NCBI RefSeq assembly: GCF_011299575.1
Contig: NZ_CP049863.1
Span: 1,302,001-1,366,000 of the forward strand
Reading direction: 5' to 3'
DNA length: 64,000 bases
From: Leucobacter viscericola
GTDB taxonomy: Bacteria > Actinomycetota > Actinomycetes > Actinomycetales > Microbacteriaceae
Part shown: piece by piece, positions 35,628 to 44,647 of the stretch
Layout of the letters: the number at the start of each line of letters is the position of its first letter
Position numbering within the stretch: the stretch's first letter is position 1
The notes under the pieces: model-generated
What the model saw: only the letters and a program-made list of their open reading frames with translations
The model's database searches: none
What the model was told of the DNA's origin: nothing
Translations under genes and position numbers: made by a program

Positions 35628-36593
35628 GTGAGGGTCGGTCATCGCCTCACGAGAACGCTCACGCTGCGCATTGCCAGCGTCGTGTTGATCCTGCTCGTGA
35701 TCTCATTCCTCTCTTTCACGCTGCTCTACCTTGCGCCGGGAGACCTTGTGAAGAATCTCCTCGGCAATCGCCCGAGCACACCCGCGGCCATCGAGGCAAT
35801 CCGCGCTCAGTACCATCTCGATGACCCCTTTTTCGTTCGCTATCTCGACTGGCTGTTTTCTGCCCTGCGCGGCGATTTTGGGGTTTCAATCCGGCTCCAA
35901 CAGCCGGTCACCAAGGTCATCGAGAGCAGGATCGGGGTCACCGCCGAACTCATCGGCTTCTCGTTCGTGTTGGCCCTGGTCTCGGCCGTGCCGCTGGGCA
36001 TTTTGAGTGCTGCGCGCGCGGGCAAGCGCATCGACCGTGCGGCGAGCGCGGTTTCGCTCTTTGGGCTGTCAGCGCCGAGCTTTGCCCTTGCCATTCTAGC
36101 GATTTCGGTGTTTTCGCTTCTGATCCCCATTTTTCCCGCCTACGGAGCGGGCGACGAGGGCTTTGATCGGTTCTTGCACCTCGTACTGCCCTCCGTGGTT
36201 CTCGCCGCGGGTATCGGCGCCATCCTGATGCGCATGACCCGCGCTGCGGTGCTGCGCGAACTCGAGAGTGACGCCGTCACGTTCGCCAGATCGCGCGGCA
36301 TCGCCGAGGCAAAGATCCAGCGCATCGCGCTGCGCGGGGCACTGATTCCGATTGTCACGAGTGCCGGGCTCATTCTGACCTTCATTATCGGTGGCACGAT
36401 CATCGTGGAAACGGTGTTTGCGCTGCCGGGTCTGGGGCAACTGCTCGAGGAGGCCGTGCTGTTCAAGGATCTGCCGGTGGTGCAGGCCATCACCCTCCTT
36501 GTTGCGACGGCCATCGCGATCATCACCATTCTCGTGGACGTGAGCTACATGCTGCTCGATCCGCGAGTCAGAGCGAGGGAGCTCGTCGGATGA
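35628..36593 (+). CDS. Peptide ABC importer permease, DppB type
   Basis: Inner-membrane permease (321 residues) with six helices and the EAA loop around ESDAVTFARSRGIAEAKI. The N-terminal SFLSFTLLYLAPGD and AIRAQYHLDDPFFVRYLDW are DppB/OppB hallmarks. GTG start 8 nt after the dppA-like stop without a clear SD, implying reinitiation. The stop overlaps the next start (ATGA). Confidence 0.93.
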   Translation: MRVGHRLTRTLTLRIASVVLILLVISFLSFTLLYLAPGDLVKNLLGNRPSTPAAIEAIRAQYHLDDPFFVRYLDWLFSALRGDFGVSIRLQQPVTKVIESRIGVTAELIGFSFVLALVSAVPLGILSAARAGKRIDRAASAVSLFGLSAPSFALAILAISVFSLLIPIFPAYGAGDEGFDRFLHLVLPSVVLAAGIGAILMRMTRAAVLRELESDAVTFARSRGIAEAKIQRIALRGALIPIVTSAGLILTFIIGGTIIVETVFALPGLGQLLEEAVLFKDLPVVQAITLLVATAIAIITILVDVSYMLLDPRVRARELVG

Positions 36594-37456
36594 GTTCACA
36601 AACGACCCAGATTTCATTGCTCAATCGCGTGCGGGTCGCACCGGGCAAACCTCGAGACTGGAGCGTGATGGTCTCGGCGGTGTTTCTAACGCTCGTGGCG
36701 ATCACGGCGGCTATCTCACCGTTTCTCACGGAGGCCGCGACCAATCAGAGCATTCTCGATTCGCTCCTTCCCCCGGGCTCTCCGGGGCATCCACTCGGCA
36801 CCGATGAACTCGGTCGCGACATACTCATGGTCACCCTCGCCGGTACCGGCTCGGCCGTCGCGGGCCCCGTGGTGATCGCCATTGGATCGATGGTTCTCGC
36901 GATTCTCATCGGCACACTCGCTGGTTACCTGCGCGGCTCAGTCGATTGGGCCGTCGGGCGTGTGGTCGATATCTTGCTCGCGCTCCCAGTCATGCTTGTT
37001 GCCATTGTGGTCGCGGGTATTTTTGGGGCGGGGTACTGGGTCACCGTGTTTATGCTCGTGGCGCTTTTTGCCCCCTCCGACATTCGTATTGTGCGGGCGG
37101 GGGTCACTGAACAGGCCCCGAGACCCTACGTCGAAGCGGCTCAAATGCTATCGCTGTCACCCGCGCGGATCATGTACCGCCACACCGTGCCGAACGTGTG
37201 GCCGCTGATCATGACCAACTTCATGCTGAACCTCGCTATCGCACTGGTCACACTGTCGTCCCTGTCCTTCCTCGGCATTGGAGTCGCACCCGGCACCCCC
37301 GACTGGGGCCGCCAGATCACGGACGGCCGGGGCATCATGGGCGACAACCCCGCGATGATGGTCGTGCCAGCGATCCTCATTGTGCTCGTTGCCATGGCCA
37401 TCAACGTGCTCGGCGACCACCTGGGTGAGCGCCTGCGAGAGCGGGGCATGCAGTGA
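36590..37456 (+). CDS. Peptide ABC importer permease, DppC type
   Basis: Second permease (288 residues): HPLGTDELGRDILMVTL is the DppC/OppC signature and PRPYVEAAQMLSLSPARIM the EAA loop; the end SFLGIGVAPGTPDWGRQI is equally typical. It pairs with the DppB-type subunit to form the channel. ATG overlaps the upstream stop; its stop overlaps the GTG of the ATPase gene. Confidence 0.93.
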   Translation: MSSQTTQISLLNRVRVAPGKPRDWSVMVSAVFLTLVAITAAISPFLTEAATNQSILDSLLPPGSPGHPLGTDELGRDILMVTLAGTGSAVAGPVVIAIGSMVLAILIGTLAGYLRGSVDWAVGRVVDILLALPVMLVAIVVAGIFGAGYWVTVFMLVALFAPSDIRIVRAGVTEQAPRPYVEAAQMLSLSPARIMYRHTVPNVWPLIMTNFMLNLAIALVTLSSLSFLGIGVAPGTPDWGRQITDGRGIMGDNPAMMVVPAILIVLVAMAINVLGDHLGERLRERGMQ

Positions 37457-39048
37457 TCTTCAAAGACGCGAACACCGCACAGAACGCACAGGGAGTGCGG
37501 GTCACCGGCCTCCAGGTCGACAGTGACGAACGCACCATCGTGCAACCGTTTGATGCCACGGTTGTGCCCGGTGAGATGCTCGCGATAATCGGTGAATCAG
37601 GATCGGGCAAGTCGCTCACAGCCCGCGCGATCACAGGCCTGCTTCCCCGCGGCGTGCGCGCGACCGGGAGCGCCGCGATTGACGGGTTCGATTACGATCT
37701 CTCAGAGCAGTCGGCCGGGGTGTGGCGGGAGGTTCGCGGGCGGCGGGCGGTTCTGCTGTTGCAGGACCCCTTCACCAGTCTGAGCCCGGTGCTGCGCTGC
37801 GGCGAGCAGATCGCGCTTACGATCGAGGCGCGCACCGGCCGCTCCCCCGGGCGCGCGGCCATTCAGGCGGAGGTTGAGCGCCGGCTCGCCGAGGTGCAAC
37901 TTCCAGCGCGCGTGGCGAAGATGTATCCGACCGAGCTCTCGGGCGGTATGCGACAGCGGGTGGCGATTGCGGCCGCACTTGCCGCTGAACCCCGACTGCT
38001 CATCGCCGACGAACCCACAACCGCACTCGACGCGAGCACCCAGGGTGAGGTGCTCGATTTGCTGCGCAGTCTGCAGCTCGCTCACCGCATGAGCCTGATC
38101 CTCATCAGCCACGACCTGGGTGTTATTGAGGGGCGAGCAGACCGTGTGTACGTGATGCGCAACGGCGAGGTCGTCGAGCAGGGTACCTCGGCAGAGGTGC
38201 TGCAGAACCCGCAGCACGAATACACGCGGGCCCTGATCGCAGCGAACCCCTCAATCTCTGACGCGGCCTCGGCTGTGCCAGCGGTAGCTGCAACGACCCC
38301 GCCGATCCTCGTTGCCACCGGCATCTCAAAATCGTTCGGTGCCACCGCAGCGCTGAGCGATGCGTCGCTTGAGGTCGCAGCCGGCGAGGTACTCGCGATT
38401 GTCGGGGAGTCAGGATCGGGCAAGTCGACGCTTGCTCGTTCGATTGCCGGGCTCGAAGTTCCCGACACCGGCACCGTCACGCTGCACGGCGCGCAGCTTC
38501 CGGCCGGGCGGCGCGGGCGTAAACCCGGGCAGATCCAGATTGTGTTTCAGGATCCGTACTCGACCCTCAACCCAACGTTCACCATCGGGCAGACACTTCA
38601 GGAGGCGCTGCGAGCGGGCAGTGACCGCACACGCACCGTGAAGGATCTCCTTGAGCTGGTTGAGCTTGATCCTGCGCTGGCAATGCGGCGTCCGTCACAG
38701 CTCTCGGGCGGTCAGCGCCAGCGGGTGTCGATAGCTCGGGCACTCGCCCCGAACCCTGACGTGCTGATCTGCGACGAGAGCGTCTCGGCGCTGGACGTTT
38801 CGGTGCAGGCACAGATTCTTGCTCTGCTCGCCAGGCTGCGTGACGAGCTGGGGCTTGCGATGCTGTTCATAACCCACGATCTTGGAGTTGTGGCGAGGAT
38901 CGCAAACAACGTTGTCGTGCTGCGTAACGGTGAAATCGTCGAGCGCGGCGCAACCGAGCGTGTGCTGCGCGCCCCCGAGCACGAGTACACAAGGCTGCTT
39001 GTGGCGGCGGCGGAGCACGATAGCGTGCACAGAGAGGGACGGACATGA
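37453..39048 (+). CDS. Fused DppD/DppF-type ATPase of the peptide importer
   Basis: Two complete ABC ATPase domains in one 531-residue chain, replacing separate D and F subunits. Domain 1: Walker A GESGSGKS 47-54, LSGGMRQRV 162-170, Walker B LLIADEPTTALD. Domain 2: Walker A 318-325, LSGGQRQRV, and LICDESVSALD with the usual C-D-E variant, then HDLGVVARI. Each half ends with the peptide-importer tail HEYTR-LI/LL. GTG start (GTGA overlap) and ATGA at the 3' end: tight coupling through the operon. Confidence 0.94.
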   Translation: MIFKDANTAQNAQGVRVTGLQVDSDERTIVQPFDATVVPGEMLAIIGESGSGKSLTARAITGLLPRGVRATGSAAIDGFDYDLSEQSAGVWREVRGRRAVLLLQDPFTSLSPVLRCGEQIALTIEARTGRSPGRAAIQAEVERRLAEVQLPARVAKMYPTELSGGMRQRVAIAAALAAEPRLLIADEPTTALDASTQGEVLDLLRSLQLAHRMSLILISHDLGVIEGRADRVYVMRNGEVVEQGTSAEVLQNPQHEYTRALIAANPSISDAASAVPAVAATTPPILVATGISKSFGATAALSDASLEVAAGEVLAIVGESGSGKSTLARSIAGLEVPDTGTVTLHGAQLPAGRRGRKPGQIQIVFQDPYSTLNPTFTIGQTLQEALRAGSDRTRTVKDLLELVELDPALAMRRPSQLSGGQRQRVSIARALAPNPDVLICDESVSALDVSVQAQILALLARLRDELGLAMLFITHDLGVVARIANNVVVLRNGEIVERGATERVLRAPEHEYTRLLVAAAEHDSVHREGRT

Positions 39049-40202
39049 GCAAGAGCTTCACGGTCGAGACATTGCTGCATCACGAGGCGGCACTACCCGC
39101 GGATTTGGCAGCGAAAATCTCACCCGAGCGACGTGCCCTCTGGGAGGTGGAGCGGCAGCTCTGGACACCTCGTGCCTATATTTCTGCCAGTGGCAGTGTG
39201 CGCGGTGCGGTCCTCACAGTGGGGCGACCGCACACCGCCTACCGCAAGATCGTGGATGTGGTCGTTGTTGACGACTCCAACCCGGGCGACCCCGTTGCCG
39301 CACTGGCTGTCTGGGCCACGCTTGTTGACGCGGCGAGGGACGACGTGCCTGACGTGGATGCGAGTCACCCTGTGCCGCTCGTAGTTCATTTTGAAGAGCA
39401 CCTGCAGATCGCGCCCCTCTCGCAAAGGTATCGGGACCAGCTTGAGGTGCTGGGGTTCTCCCCCGCACCACGACCGGTGCCCTCGATTCCCAGCACTCGC
39501 GACGGCGACTCTAGCGAGGTCGCAGCGTGGACCTGGTGGCGCGACGAGCGCCCAACACGCCTCGCACCTTACTACGGCCAAACGACCGAGGTCACCTGCG
39601 GCGCTGTCGCCTCGCTTATGGCGCTCGAGTTGCTCGGGGCAAAGGGCTTCGATCCACACAGCCTCACCGAAAACCGGGCCGCCGAGATCACCTTCTGGCG
39701 TAAGGCAACGAACCTGCCTGCTTGCGAACCGATCGCGCTAGCCGTCGAGATCGCGAAGTCGGGAGGCTCGCTGCTGTCGGGTCTCCCCCGTGTCATCCTC
39801 AGCACCGACGAGCCCGTGCTGCTTGAGGAGTTTGCCTCAGACGAGGCTGAAACCATGCTGCGCACCGACCTGCAACGCGAATCCCTGCGGCAGGCGCAGG
39901 AGTTGGGCATCCCGATTGAGCGGCGCTGGATCGAGGTTGAAGAGATCGCGGAGTTCGTGCGGGCAGGCGCGCAGGTGCTGTTGCTCATTGATCTCACGGA
40001 ACTGATCGCCGATCCGACTCCACATTGGGTGCTCGCGAGCGATGTGGTTGGCGACAACTTGATCGTCTCGGATCCCTGGGTGCACTACCCGAACGGCGAG
40101 ACGTGGGTGGACACGTTTGCACTGCCGATCCCGCTCACCGGCGTGGACTTGGTTACGCGCTGGGGTGATCCCAGCTATCGCGGAGTTGTTGTGCTGCCCT
40201 GA
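39045..40202 (+). CDS. C39-like papain-fold peptidase at the end of the peptide operon
   Basis: A 385-residue cytosolic protein. The C-terminal half carries a papain-fold quartet like the C39-like family (DUF3335/PF11814): Q179 and C185 in YGQTTEVTCGAVASLMAL, H327 in PTPHWVL and D343 in LIVSDPW. The N-terminal 150 residues have no recognised domain; IVDVVVVDDSNPGDP and RYRDQLEVLGF faintly recall a degenerate GNAT acetyltransferase, which is speculative. It starts with an ATGA overlap on the ABC ATPase, so it is co-translated with a peptide importer and may trim or sense the imported peptide. No signal peptide. Confidence 0.75.
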   Translation: MSKSFTVETLLHHEAALPADLAAKISPERRALWEVERQLWTPRAYISASGSVRGAVLTVGRPHTAYRKIVDVVVVDDSNPGDPVAALAVWATLVDAARDDVPDVDASHPVPLVVHFEEHLQIAPLSQRYRDQLEVLGFSPAPRPVPSIPSTRDGDSSEVAAWTWWRDERPTRLAPYYGQTTEVTCGAVASLMALELLGAKGFDPHSLTENRAAEITFWRKATNLPACEPIALAVEIAKSGGSLLSGLPRVILSTDEPVLLEEFASDEAETMLRTDLQRESLRQAQELGIPIERRWIEVEEIAEFVRAGAQVLLLIDLTELIADPTPHWVLASDVVGDNLIVSDPWVHYPNGETWVDTFALPIPLTGVDLVTRWGDPSYRGVVVLP

Positions 40203-40213
40203 ATGGCAGATGC

Positions 40214-40837
40214 CTAGTTCAGAATGAACGGCGCCGTCTCTGCACCGGTCACACCGGCGGCAGTAGCCTGCAAGTGATATGTGGCACCGCCAGCAACAAC
40301 GGGCTCGCGGCTCACATCGCAGGTGTCTTTACTGGAGCGGGTGCGATCCCACGAGATGGCTTCGCTCTCAACGGGTTTGCCGGGGTCGAGGATCACCGCC
40401 GTGTTTTTGGGGTCAGTCTGGCAGTCGACGGAGTTCCACACTTTATCGTCGCCGCTGGAAATAACGAATTGCATTCCGGCGGTGCCCAGGTCTGCCGTGC
40501 ACGCTTTAGACCCGGTGTTCTCGACCGAGAGTGAGATCTCTGGGAGCTCACCCTCAGCGTAATCGGACTTATCCGTGATCGCATTGACTCGCAGCTGGGC
40601 GGAATTGCAGGGCTGCGGATCCTTGCTCGCCTTCGCATCGTCAGTGGCGGTTGTCGTTGCGATGTCCGACGGCACCTTGACGTCAGAGGCCTGGTCTGGG
40701 GTGTCGCTCGATCCTGGCTTCACGATGATGAGCACAATCACGGCGATCACCGCGAGCAGTCCGGCGAGCACCAGAATTCTCCGCCTGATGTAGACCTTGC
40801 GGTCTTTGGGGCCCACGGGATCTCGCAGCGTCGACAT
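40214..40837 (-). CDS. Membrane-anchored actinobacterial protein of unknown function
   Basis: A 207-residue protein: basic N-terminus, one helix (about 20-40, ILVLAGLLAVIAVIVLIIV), a Thr/Ala/Asp-rich linker and an extracytoplasmic beta-sandwich-like domain (from about 75) with four cysteines that could form disulfides (PCNSAQ, KACTADLG, VDCQTD, DTCDVS). The NTGSKACTADLG pattern recalls cell-surface adhesion or carbohydrate-binding DUF4232-like domains. I do not recognise a specific family. Convergent with the C39-like gene (11-bp gap). Confidence 0.75.
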   Translation of the reverse strand: MSTLRDPVGPKDRKVYIRRRILVLAGLLAVIAVIVLIIVKPGSSDTPDQASDVKVPSDIATTTATDDAKASKDPQPCNSAQLRVNAITDKSDYAEGELPEISLSVENTGSKACTADLGTAGMQFVISSGDDKVWNSVDCQTDPKNTAVILDPGKPVESEAISWDRTRSSKDTCDVSREPVVAGGATYHLQATAAGVTGAETAPFILN

Positions 40838-40863
40838 AGCGCCAGCGTAACCTTGATCTGACG

Positions 40864-41382
40864 CTAAAGGCGCTTCAGCATCCGCGTGTTGCCAAGGGTG
40901 TTTGGCTTTACACGGGCTAAGTCCAGGAACTCCGCGACACCCTCGTCACTCGACCGCAACAGCTCGGTGTACACATCGGCGGCCACGAGCGACGTGTTTT
41001 CGCTCACGATTTCAAACCCGTTGCGGGTGAAGAAGTCGATCTCGAAGGTCAGGCAGAAGAGCTGGGTCAGCCCAAGGTCGGCCGCTCGGGCCTCAAGCGC
41101 CTGCAACAACCTGCGCCCGACCCCGCGTCCGAGCACCTCTTCGGAAACACCGAGGGTGCGAACCTCGCCGAGTTTGTCCCACATCACGTGGACGGCACCG
41201 TAGCCAACAACCCGGTCATCGGCCGTGGTCGCCACCAGAAACTCGGGTACAGCCCCATAGAGGTCGACCAGGTCTTTACCAAGTAACACGCGTCGAGCAA
41301 CGAGAGGTTCCATCAGCTCGACCATGCGCGGCACATCGCTTGTGCGCGCGGTGCGGATCTGAATCTCTGGGGTGTCACTCAT
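40864..41382 (-). CDS. argA: Amino-acid N-acetyltransferase (N-acetylglutamate synthase)
   Basis: GNAT enzyme of 172 residues closely resembling the stand-alone mycobacterial N-acetylglutamate synthase (Rv2747 type), which acetylates glutamate or glutamine as the first step of arginine synthesis. Motifs: RTARTSDVPRMVELM, GYGAVHVMWDKLGEVRTLGV (acetyl-CoA motif then GRGVGRRLL), and the distinctive C-terminus GVAEFLDLARVKPNTLGN. The start is the ATG at 41382, where TAAGCT ends 7 nt upstream; the longer frame to 41439 lacks support. No other arg gene is nearby, as usual for this form. Confidence 0.9.
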   Translation of the reverse strand: MSDTPEIQIRTARTSDVPRMVELMEPLVARRVLLGKDLVDLYGAVPEFLVATTADDRVVGYGAVHVMWDKLGEVRTLGVSEEVLGRGVGRRLLQALEARAADLGLTQLFCLTFEIDFFTRNGFEIVSENTSLVAADVYTELLRSSDEGVAEFLDLARVKPNTLGNTRMLKRL

Positions 41383-41389
41383 GCGTTCA

Positions 41390-41395
41390 AGCTTA
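41390..41395 (-). promoter_or_regulatory. -10 box of leaderless argA
   Basis: TAAGCT on the minus strand ends 7 nt before the ATG at 41382. Confidence 0.6.
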
Positions 41396-41445
41396 TGGCA
41401 GCCTTCCTCTGCAGAAATCCCACGGCTGGTCGCCACCAAAACGAA

Positions 41446-41477
41446 CGTGGGCCCACCGCCGAAGCGATGGGCCCACG
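41446..41477 (-). terminator. Intrinsic terminator of clpC
   Basis: CGTGGGCCCA (41446-41455) pairs with TGGGCCCACG (41468-41477); in clpC orientation the stem is followed by TTCGTTTT. Confidence 0.85.
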
Positions 41478-41495
41478 ATTCCGTCTAGCAGAGAA

Positions 41496-44021
41496 CTACT
41501 CAGTGACTCCCGGTGTAGCAGCGGTCGAGGCGACGGCAGCCGCGGCAGAAGCCGAGGTCTCGCCGTGAGCCTTTTCAGCGCTGCGGTTGGTTGTGAAGGT
41601 GAACTCACCATCAACAAGATCAACCTTTACGGTGTCACCCGCCAGCAGCTCAGCACCGAGGATCTTCTCGGAGAGACGATCCTCAATCTCGCGCTGGATC
41701 GCACGGCGCAGCGGACGGGCACCGAGTGTCGGGTCGTACCCGATCTCTGAGAGCCGCTCGCGCGCAGCGGGCGACACCTCAATGTGCATGTCGCGATCGA
41801 GCAGGCGGTCCTTCAGCTGCTTCACGAAGAGGTCAACGATCTGCAGCAGTTCGGGCTTCGAGAGCTGCGGGAACACGATCGTGTCGTCAACACGGTTCAA
41901 GAACTCGGGCTTGAAGTGCTTCTTCAGCTCCTCGTTCACCTTGCCGCGCATCGTGTCGTAACCGATCTGGCTGTCGCCCTCGATCTGGAAGCCGACGGGG
42001 CCACCAGCGATCGCGGTCGAGCCGAGGTTGGTCGTCATGATGATGACGGTGTTCTTGAAGTCGATCACGCGACCCTGGCCGTCGGTGAGGCGACCCTCTT
42101 CGAGCACCTGCAACAGCGAGTTGAAGATATCGGGGTGAGCCTTCTCGATCTCGTCGAACAGCACCACGGAGAATGGCTTGCGGCGTACCTTCTCGGTGAG
42201 CTGGCCACCCTCTTCGAAGCCAACGAACCCGGGAGGCGCACCGAAGAGGCGCGACACGGTGTGCTTCTCGCCGTACTCCGACATGTCGAGGGAGATCAGC
42301 GCGTCCTCGTCATCGAACAAGAACTCGGCGAGTGCCTTCGCGAGCTCGGTCTTGCCGACACCCGTGGGTCCGGCGAAGATGAACGAGCCCGAGGGGCGCT
42401 TCGGATCCTTCAGTCCTGCACGCTGACGGCGGATCGTCTTCGCGAGTGCCGAGATGGCCTCGTTCTGCCCGATCACACGCTGGTGCAGCGCCTCTTCCAT
42501 GAAGCGGAGACGGCTGGTCTCTTCTTCAGTGAGCTTGAAGACGGGGATGCCGGTCGCCTGTGCAAGCACCTCGGCGATCAGGCCCTCATCGACCTCGGCC
42601 TTGGTCTCGACATCACCCGAGCGCCACTGCTTCTCGAGGCGCAGACGCTCAGCAATCAGTTTCTTCTCTTCGTCGCGCTTGTTAGCTGCGCCCTCAAAGT
42701 CCTGCTGCTCGATCGCCATCTCTTTGTCGGCGCGAACAACCGCGATCTTCTCGTCGAACTCGCGCAACTCGGGTGGGCTCGACAGGATCGAGAGTCGCAG
42801 ACGTGCACCGGCCTCGTCGATCAGGTCAATTGCCTTGTCGGGCAGGAAGCGATCCTGCACGTAACGATCGGCCAGGTTGGCAGCAGCAACGATGGCGCCG
42901 TCGGTGATTGATACCTTGTGGTGCGCCTCGTAGCGGTCGCGCAGACCCTTCAAGATGTTGATGGTGTGCGGCAGCGACGGCTCAGCGACCTGGATCGACT
43001 GGAAACGGCGCTCGAGCGCGGCATCCTTCTCGAAGTGCTTGCGGTACTCGTCGAGTGTGGTCGCACCAATGGTCTGCAGCTCACCACGAGCAAGCATCGG
43101 CTTCAGGATGTTGGCCGCATCGATAGCGCCCTCTGCGGCACCCGCACCAACGAGCGTGTGGATCTCATCGATGAAGATGATGATGTCGCCGCGGTTGCGA
43201 ATCTCCTTGGTGACCTTCTTCAGGCGCTCCTCGAAGTCACCACGGTAACGGCTACCCGCGATCATCGAACCCAGGTCAAGCACGTACACCTGCTTGTCCT
43301 TCAGCGTCTCGGGAACTTCACCCTTCACAATCGCCTGTGCGAGGCCCTCGACCACGGCGGTCTTACCGACGCCGGGCTCACCGATCAGCACGGGGTTGTT
43401 TTTGGTGCGGCGCGAGAGGATCTGCATGACCCGCTCGACCTCTTTTTCGCGGCCGATAACGGGGTCAAGCTTGCCCTCGCGAGCGGCCTGGGTCAGGTTA
43501 CGACCGAACTGGTCGAGCACCTGCGATCCCTTAGCTTCGCCCTGCGCCTCGGGAGCACCGACGGTCGCGCTCTCTTTACCGGCTTGGTAGCCGGAGAGCA
43601 GCTGGATCACGGTCTGGCGTACGCGGTTGAGATCAGCACCGAGCTTCACGAGCACCTGAGCTGCAACGCCCTCACCCTCGCGGATAAGACCGAGCAGAAT
43701 GTGCTCCGTGCCAATGTAGTTGTGGCCAAGCTGCAGCGCTTCGCGCAGGCTGAGCTCCAGCACCTTCTTCGCGCGCGGCGTGAAGGGGATGTGACCCGCT
43801 GGCGGCTGCTGGCCGGTGCCGATGATGTCGGTCACCTGGGCACGTACAGCGTCAAGGGAGATTTCAAGCTGCTCAAGGGCCTTGGCGGCAACGCCTTCAC
43901 CCTCGTGAATGAGACCAAGCAGTATGTGCTCGGTGCCAATGTAGTTGTGGTTCAGCATCTTCGCCTCTTCTTGGGCGAGGACGACGACGCGACGAGCGCG
44001 GTCAGTGAATCTCTCGAACAT
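41496..44021 (-). CDS. clpC: ATP-dependent Clp protease ATP-binding subunit ClpC
   Basis: Hexameric AAA+ unfoldase (841 residues) that feeds substrates to ClpP. Two N-terminal Clp repeats ([20 protein letters not shown] and a second copy about 76 residues later), AAA1 with Walker A GEPGVGKT (214-221), a central coiled-coil M-domain with the UVR-like [24 protein letters not shown], and AAA2 with GPTGVGKT. The start is the ATG at 44021 after GGGAGGTAAAG; the open frame to 44048 includes only the SD region. A ClgR-like box lies at 44106-44119. Its mycobacterial orthologue also sits near lysS. Confidence 0.97.
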   Translation of the reverse strand: MFERFTDRARRVVVLAQEEAKMLNHNYIGTEHILLGLIHEGEGVAAKALEQLEISLDAVRAQVTDIIGTGQQPPAGHIPFTPRAKKVLELSLREALQLGHNYIGTEHILLGLIREGEGVAAQVLVKLGADLNRVRQTVIQLLSGYQAGKESATVGAPEAQGEAKGSQVLDQFGRNLTQAAREGKLDPVIGREKEVERVMQILSRRTKNNPVLIGEPGVGKTAVVEGLAQAIVKGEVPETLKDKQVYVLDLGSMIAGSRYRGDFEERLKKVTKEIRNRGDIIIFIDEIHTLVGAGAAEGAIDAANILKPMLARGELQTIGATTLDEYRKHFEKDAALERRFQSIQVAEPSLPHTINILKGLRDRYEAHHKVSITDGAIVAAANLADRYVQDRFLPDKAIDLIDEAGARLRLSILSSPPELREFDEKIAVVRADKEMAIEQQDFEGAANKRDEEKKLIAERLRLEKQWRSGDVETKAEVDEGLIAEVLAQATGIPVFKLTEEETSRLRFMEEALHQRVIGQNEAISALAKTIRRQRAGLKDPKRPSGSFIFAGPTGVGKTELAKALAEFLFDDEDALISLDMSEYGEKHTVSRLFGAPPGFVGFEEGGQLTEKVRRKPFSVVLFDEIEKAHPDIFNSLLQVLEEGRLTDGQGRVIDFKNTVIIMTTNLGSTAIAGGPVGFQIEGDSQIGYDTMRGKVNEELKKHFKPEFLNRVDDTIVFPQLSKPELLQIVDLFVKQLKDRLLDRDMHIEVSPAARERLSEIGYDPTLGARPLRRAIQREIEDRLSEKILGAELLAGDTVKVDLVDGEFTFTTNRSAEKAHGETSASAAAAVASTAATPGVTE

Positions 44022-44105
44022 CTTTACCTCCCTGCGGTACCCGTGCACGGATAGGGCACCGCCGTTGAAATAAGGCTACGGGTTGATTCGGGATCACGGG
44101 GAATT

Positions 44106-44119
44106 GTTCGCCGCAGGCG
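44106..44119. promoter_or_regulatory. ClgR-box-like site upstream of clpC
   Basis: GTTCGC-N5-GCG, as reported for actinobacterial ClgR operators, lies 85 bp before the clpC ATG. In clpC orientation it precedes a TAGCCT -10-like box (about 44070), an activator position. The regulator is not in this window. Confidence 0.55.
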
Positions 44120-44205
44120 TGACGGGGGTTGACACGTGATGTCTGGTTGGGCCAGGTTATCCATAAGCCATGTCTATCCGAGTTCAGCCGTCGGTGGCAG
44201 GCAAC

Positions 44206-44230
44206 AAAAAGGGCCGCCCGAAGGCGGCCC
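44206..44230 (-). terminator. Intrinsic terminator of the ybjQ-like gene
   Basis: GGGCCGCC/GGCGGCCC stem (44211-44218 and 44223-44230) with a TTCG tetraloop and T5 on the minus strand: a textbook rho-independent terminator. Confidence 0.95.
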
Positions 44231-44241
44231 TAATATTGCAA

Positions 44242-44598
44242 CTAGCTCTGTGGCTGAGTCGGATTCGCCGGTGCCTCTCCAGCGATTGGCTCGATAACCA
44301 CGGCGGTACCGTAGGCACAGAACTCGGTGAAGTTGCCAATCGATCCCGAGTCGAATCGCATCGCGACGACCGCGTTTGCGCCGCGGGCCTGCGCCTCGCC
44401 CCACATGCGGTTCATAACTTCCCAGCGCGATTCGTAGATGACCTTTGTGTACTCCGGCATCTCGCCGCCACCGAGGGCGCGGAAGCCTGCGGTGAAGTTC
44501 TGGCCGAAGTTGGCGGAGCGAACAGTGAGGCCCATGACCTCACCCAAGACCTGCGTGATTCGGTACCCCGGTACATCATTGGTGGTGACTGCAAACAT
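44242..44598 (-). CDS. YbjQ/UPF0145-family protein
   Basis: Small soluble protein (118 residues) of the YbjQ (UPF0145, DUF74) family, pentameric proteins sometimes labelled heavy-metal-binding without firm proof. Family pattern: GYRITQVLGEVMGLTVRS, then EARWEVMNRMWGEAQARGANAVVAMRFDS (here SRWEVMNRM and GANAVVAMRFDS) and FCAYGTAVVI. ATG start with GGAAACC upstream. It has its own terminator and lies between clpC and the cardiolipin synthase gene. Function unknown. Confidence 0.92.
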   Translation of the reverse strand: MFAVTTNDVPGYRITQVLGEVMGLTVRSANFGQNFTAGFRALGGGEMPEYTKVIYESRWEVMNRMWGEAQARGANAVVAMRFDSGSIGNFTEFCAYGTAVVIEPIAGEAPANPTQPQS

Positions 44599-44647
44599 GT
44601 GATGGTTTCCTTTCAGTTGACCCCCACGTAAGTTTTACACCCACACG

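Noticed and set aside
41784..44054. Two long plus-strand open frames (375 and 378 codons) opposite clpC
   Set aside because: They lie exactly antisense to the fully conserved ClpC reading frame, have unfamiliar His/Leu/Gly-rich composition and no start signals. High-GC genes commonly leave such open frames.
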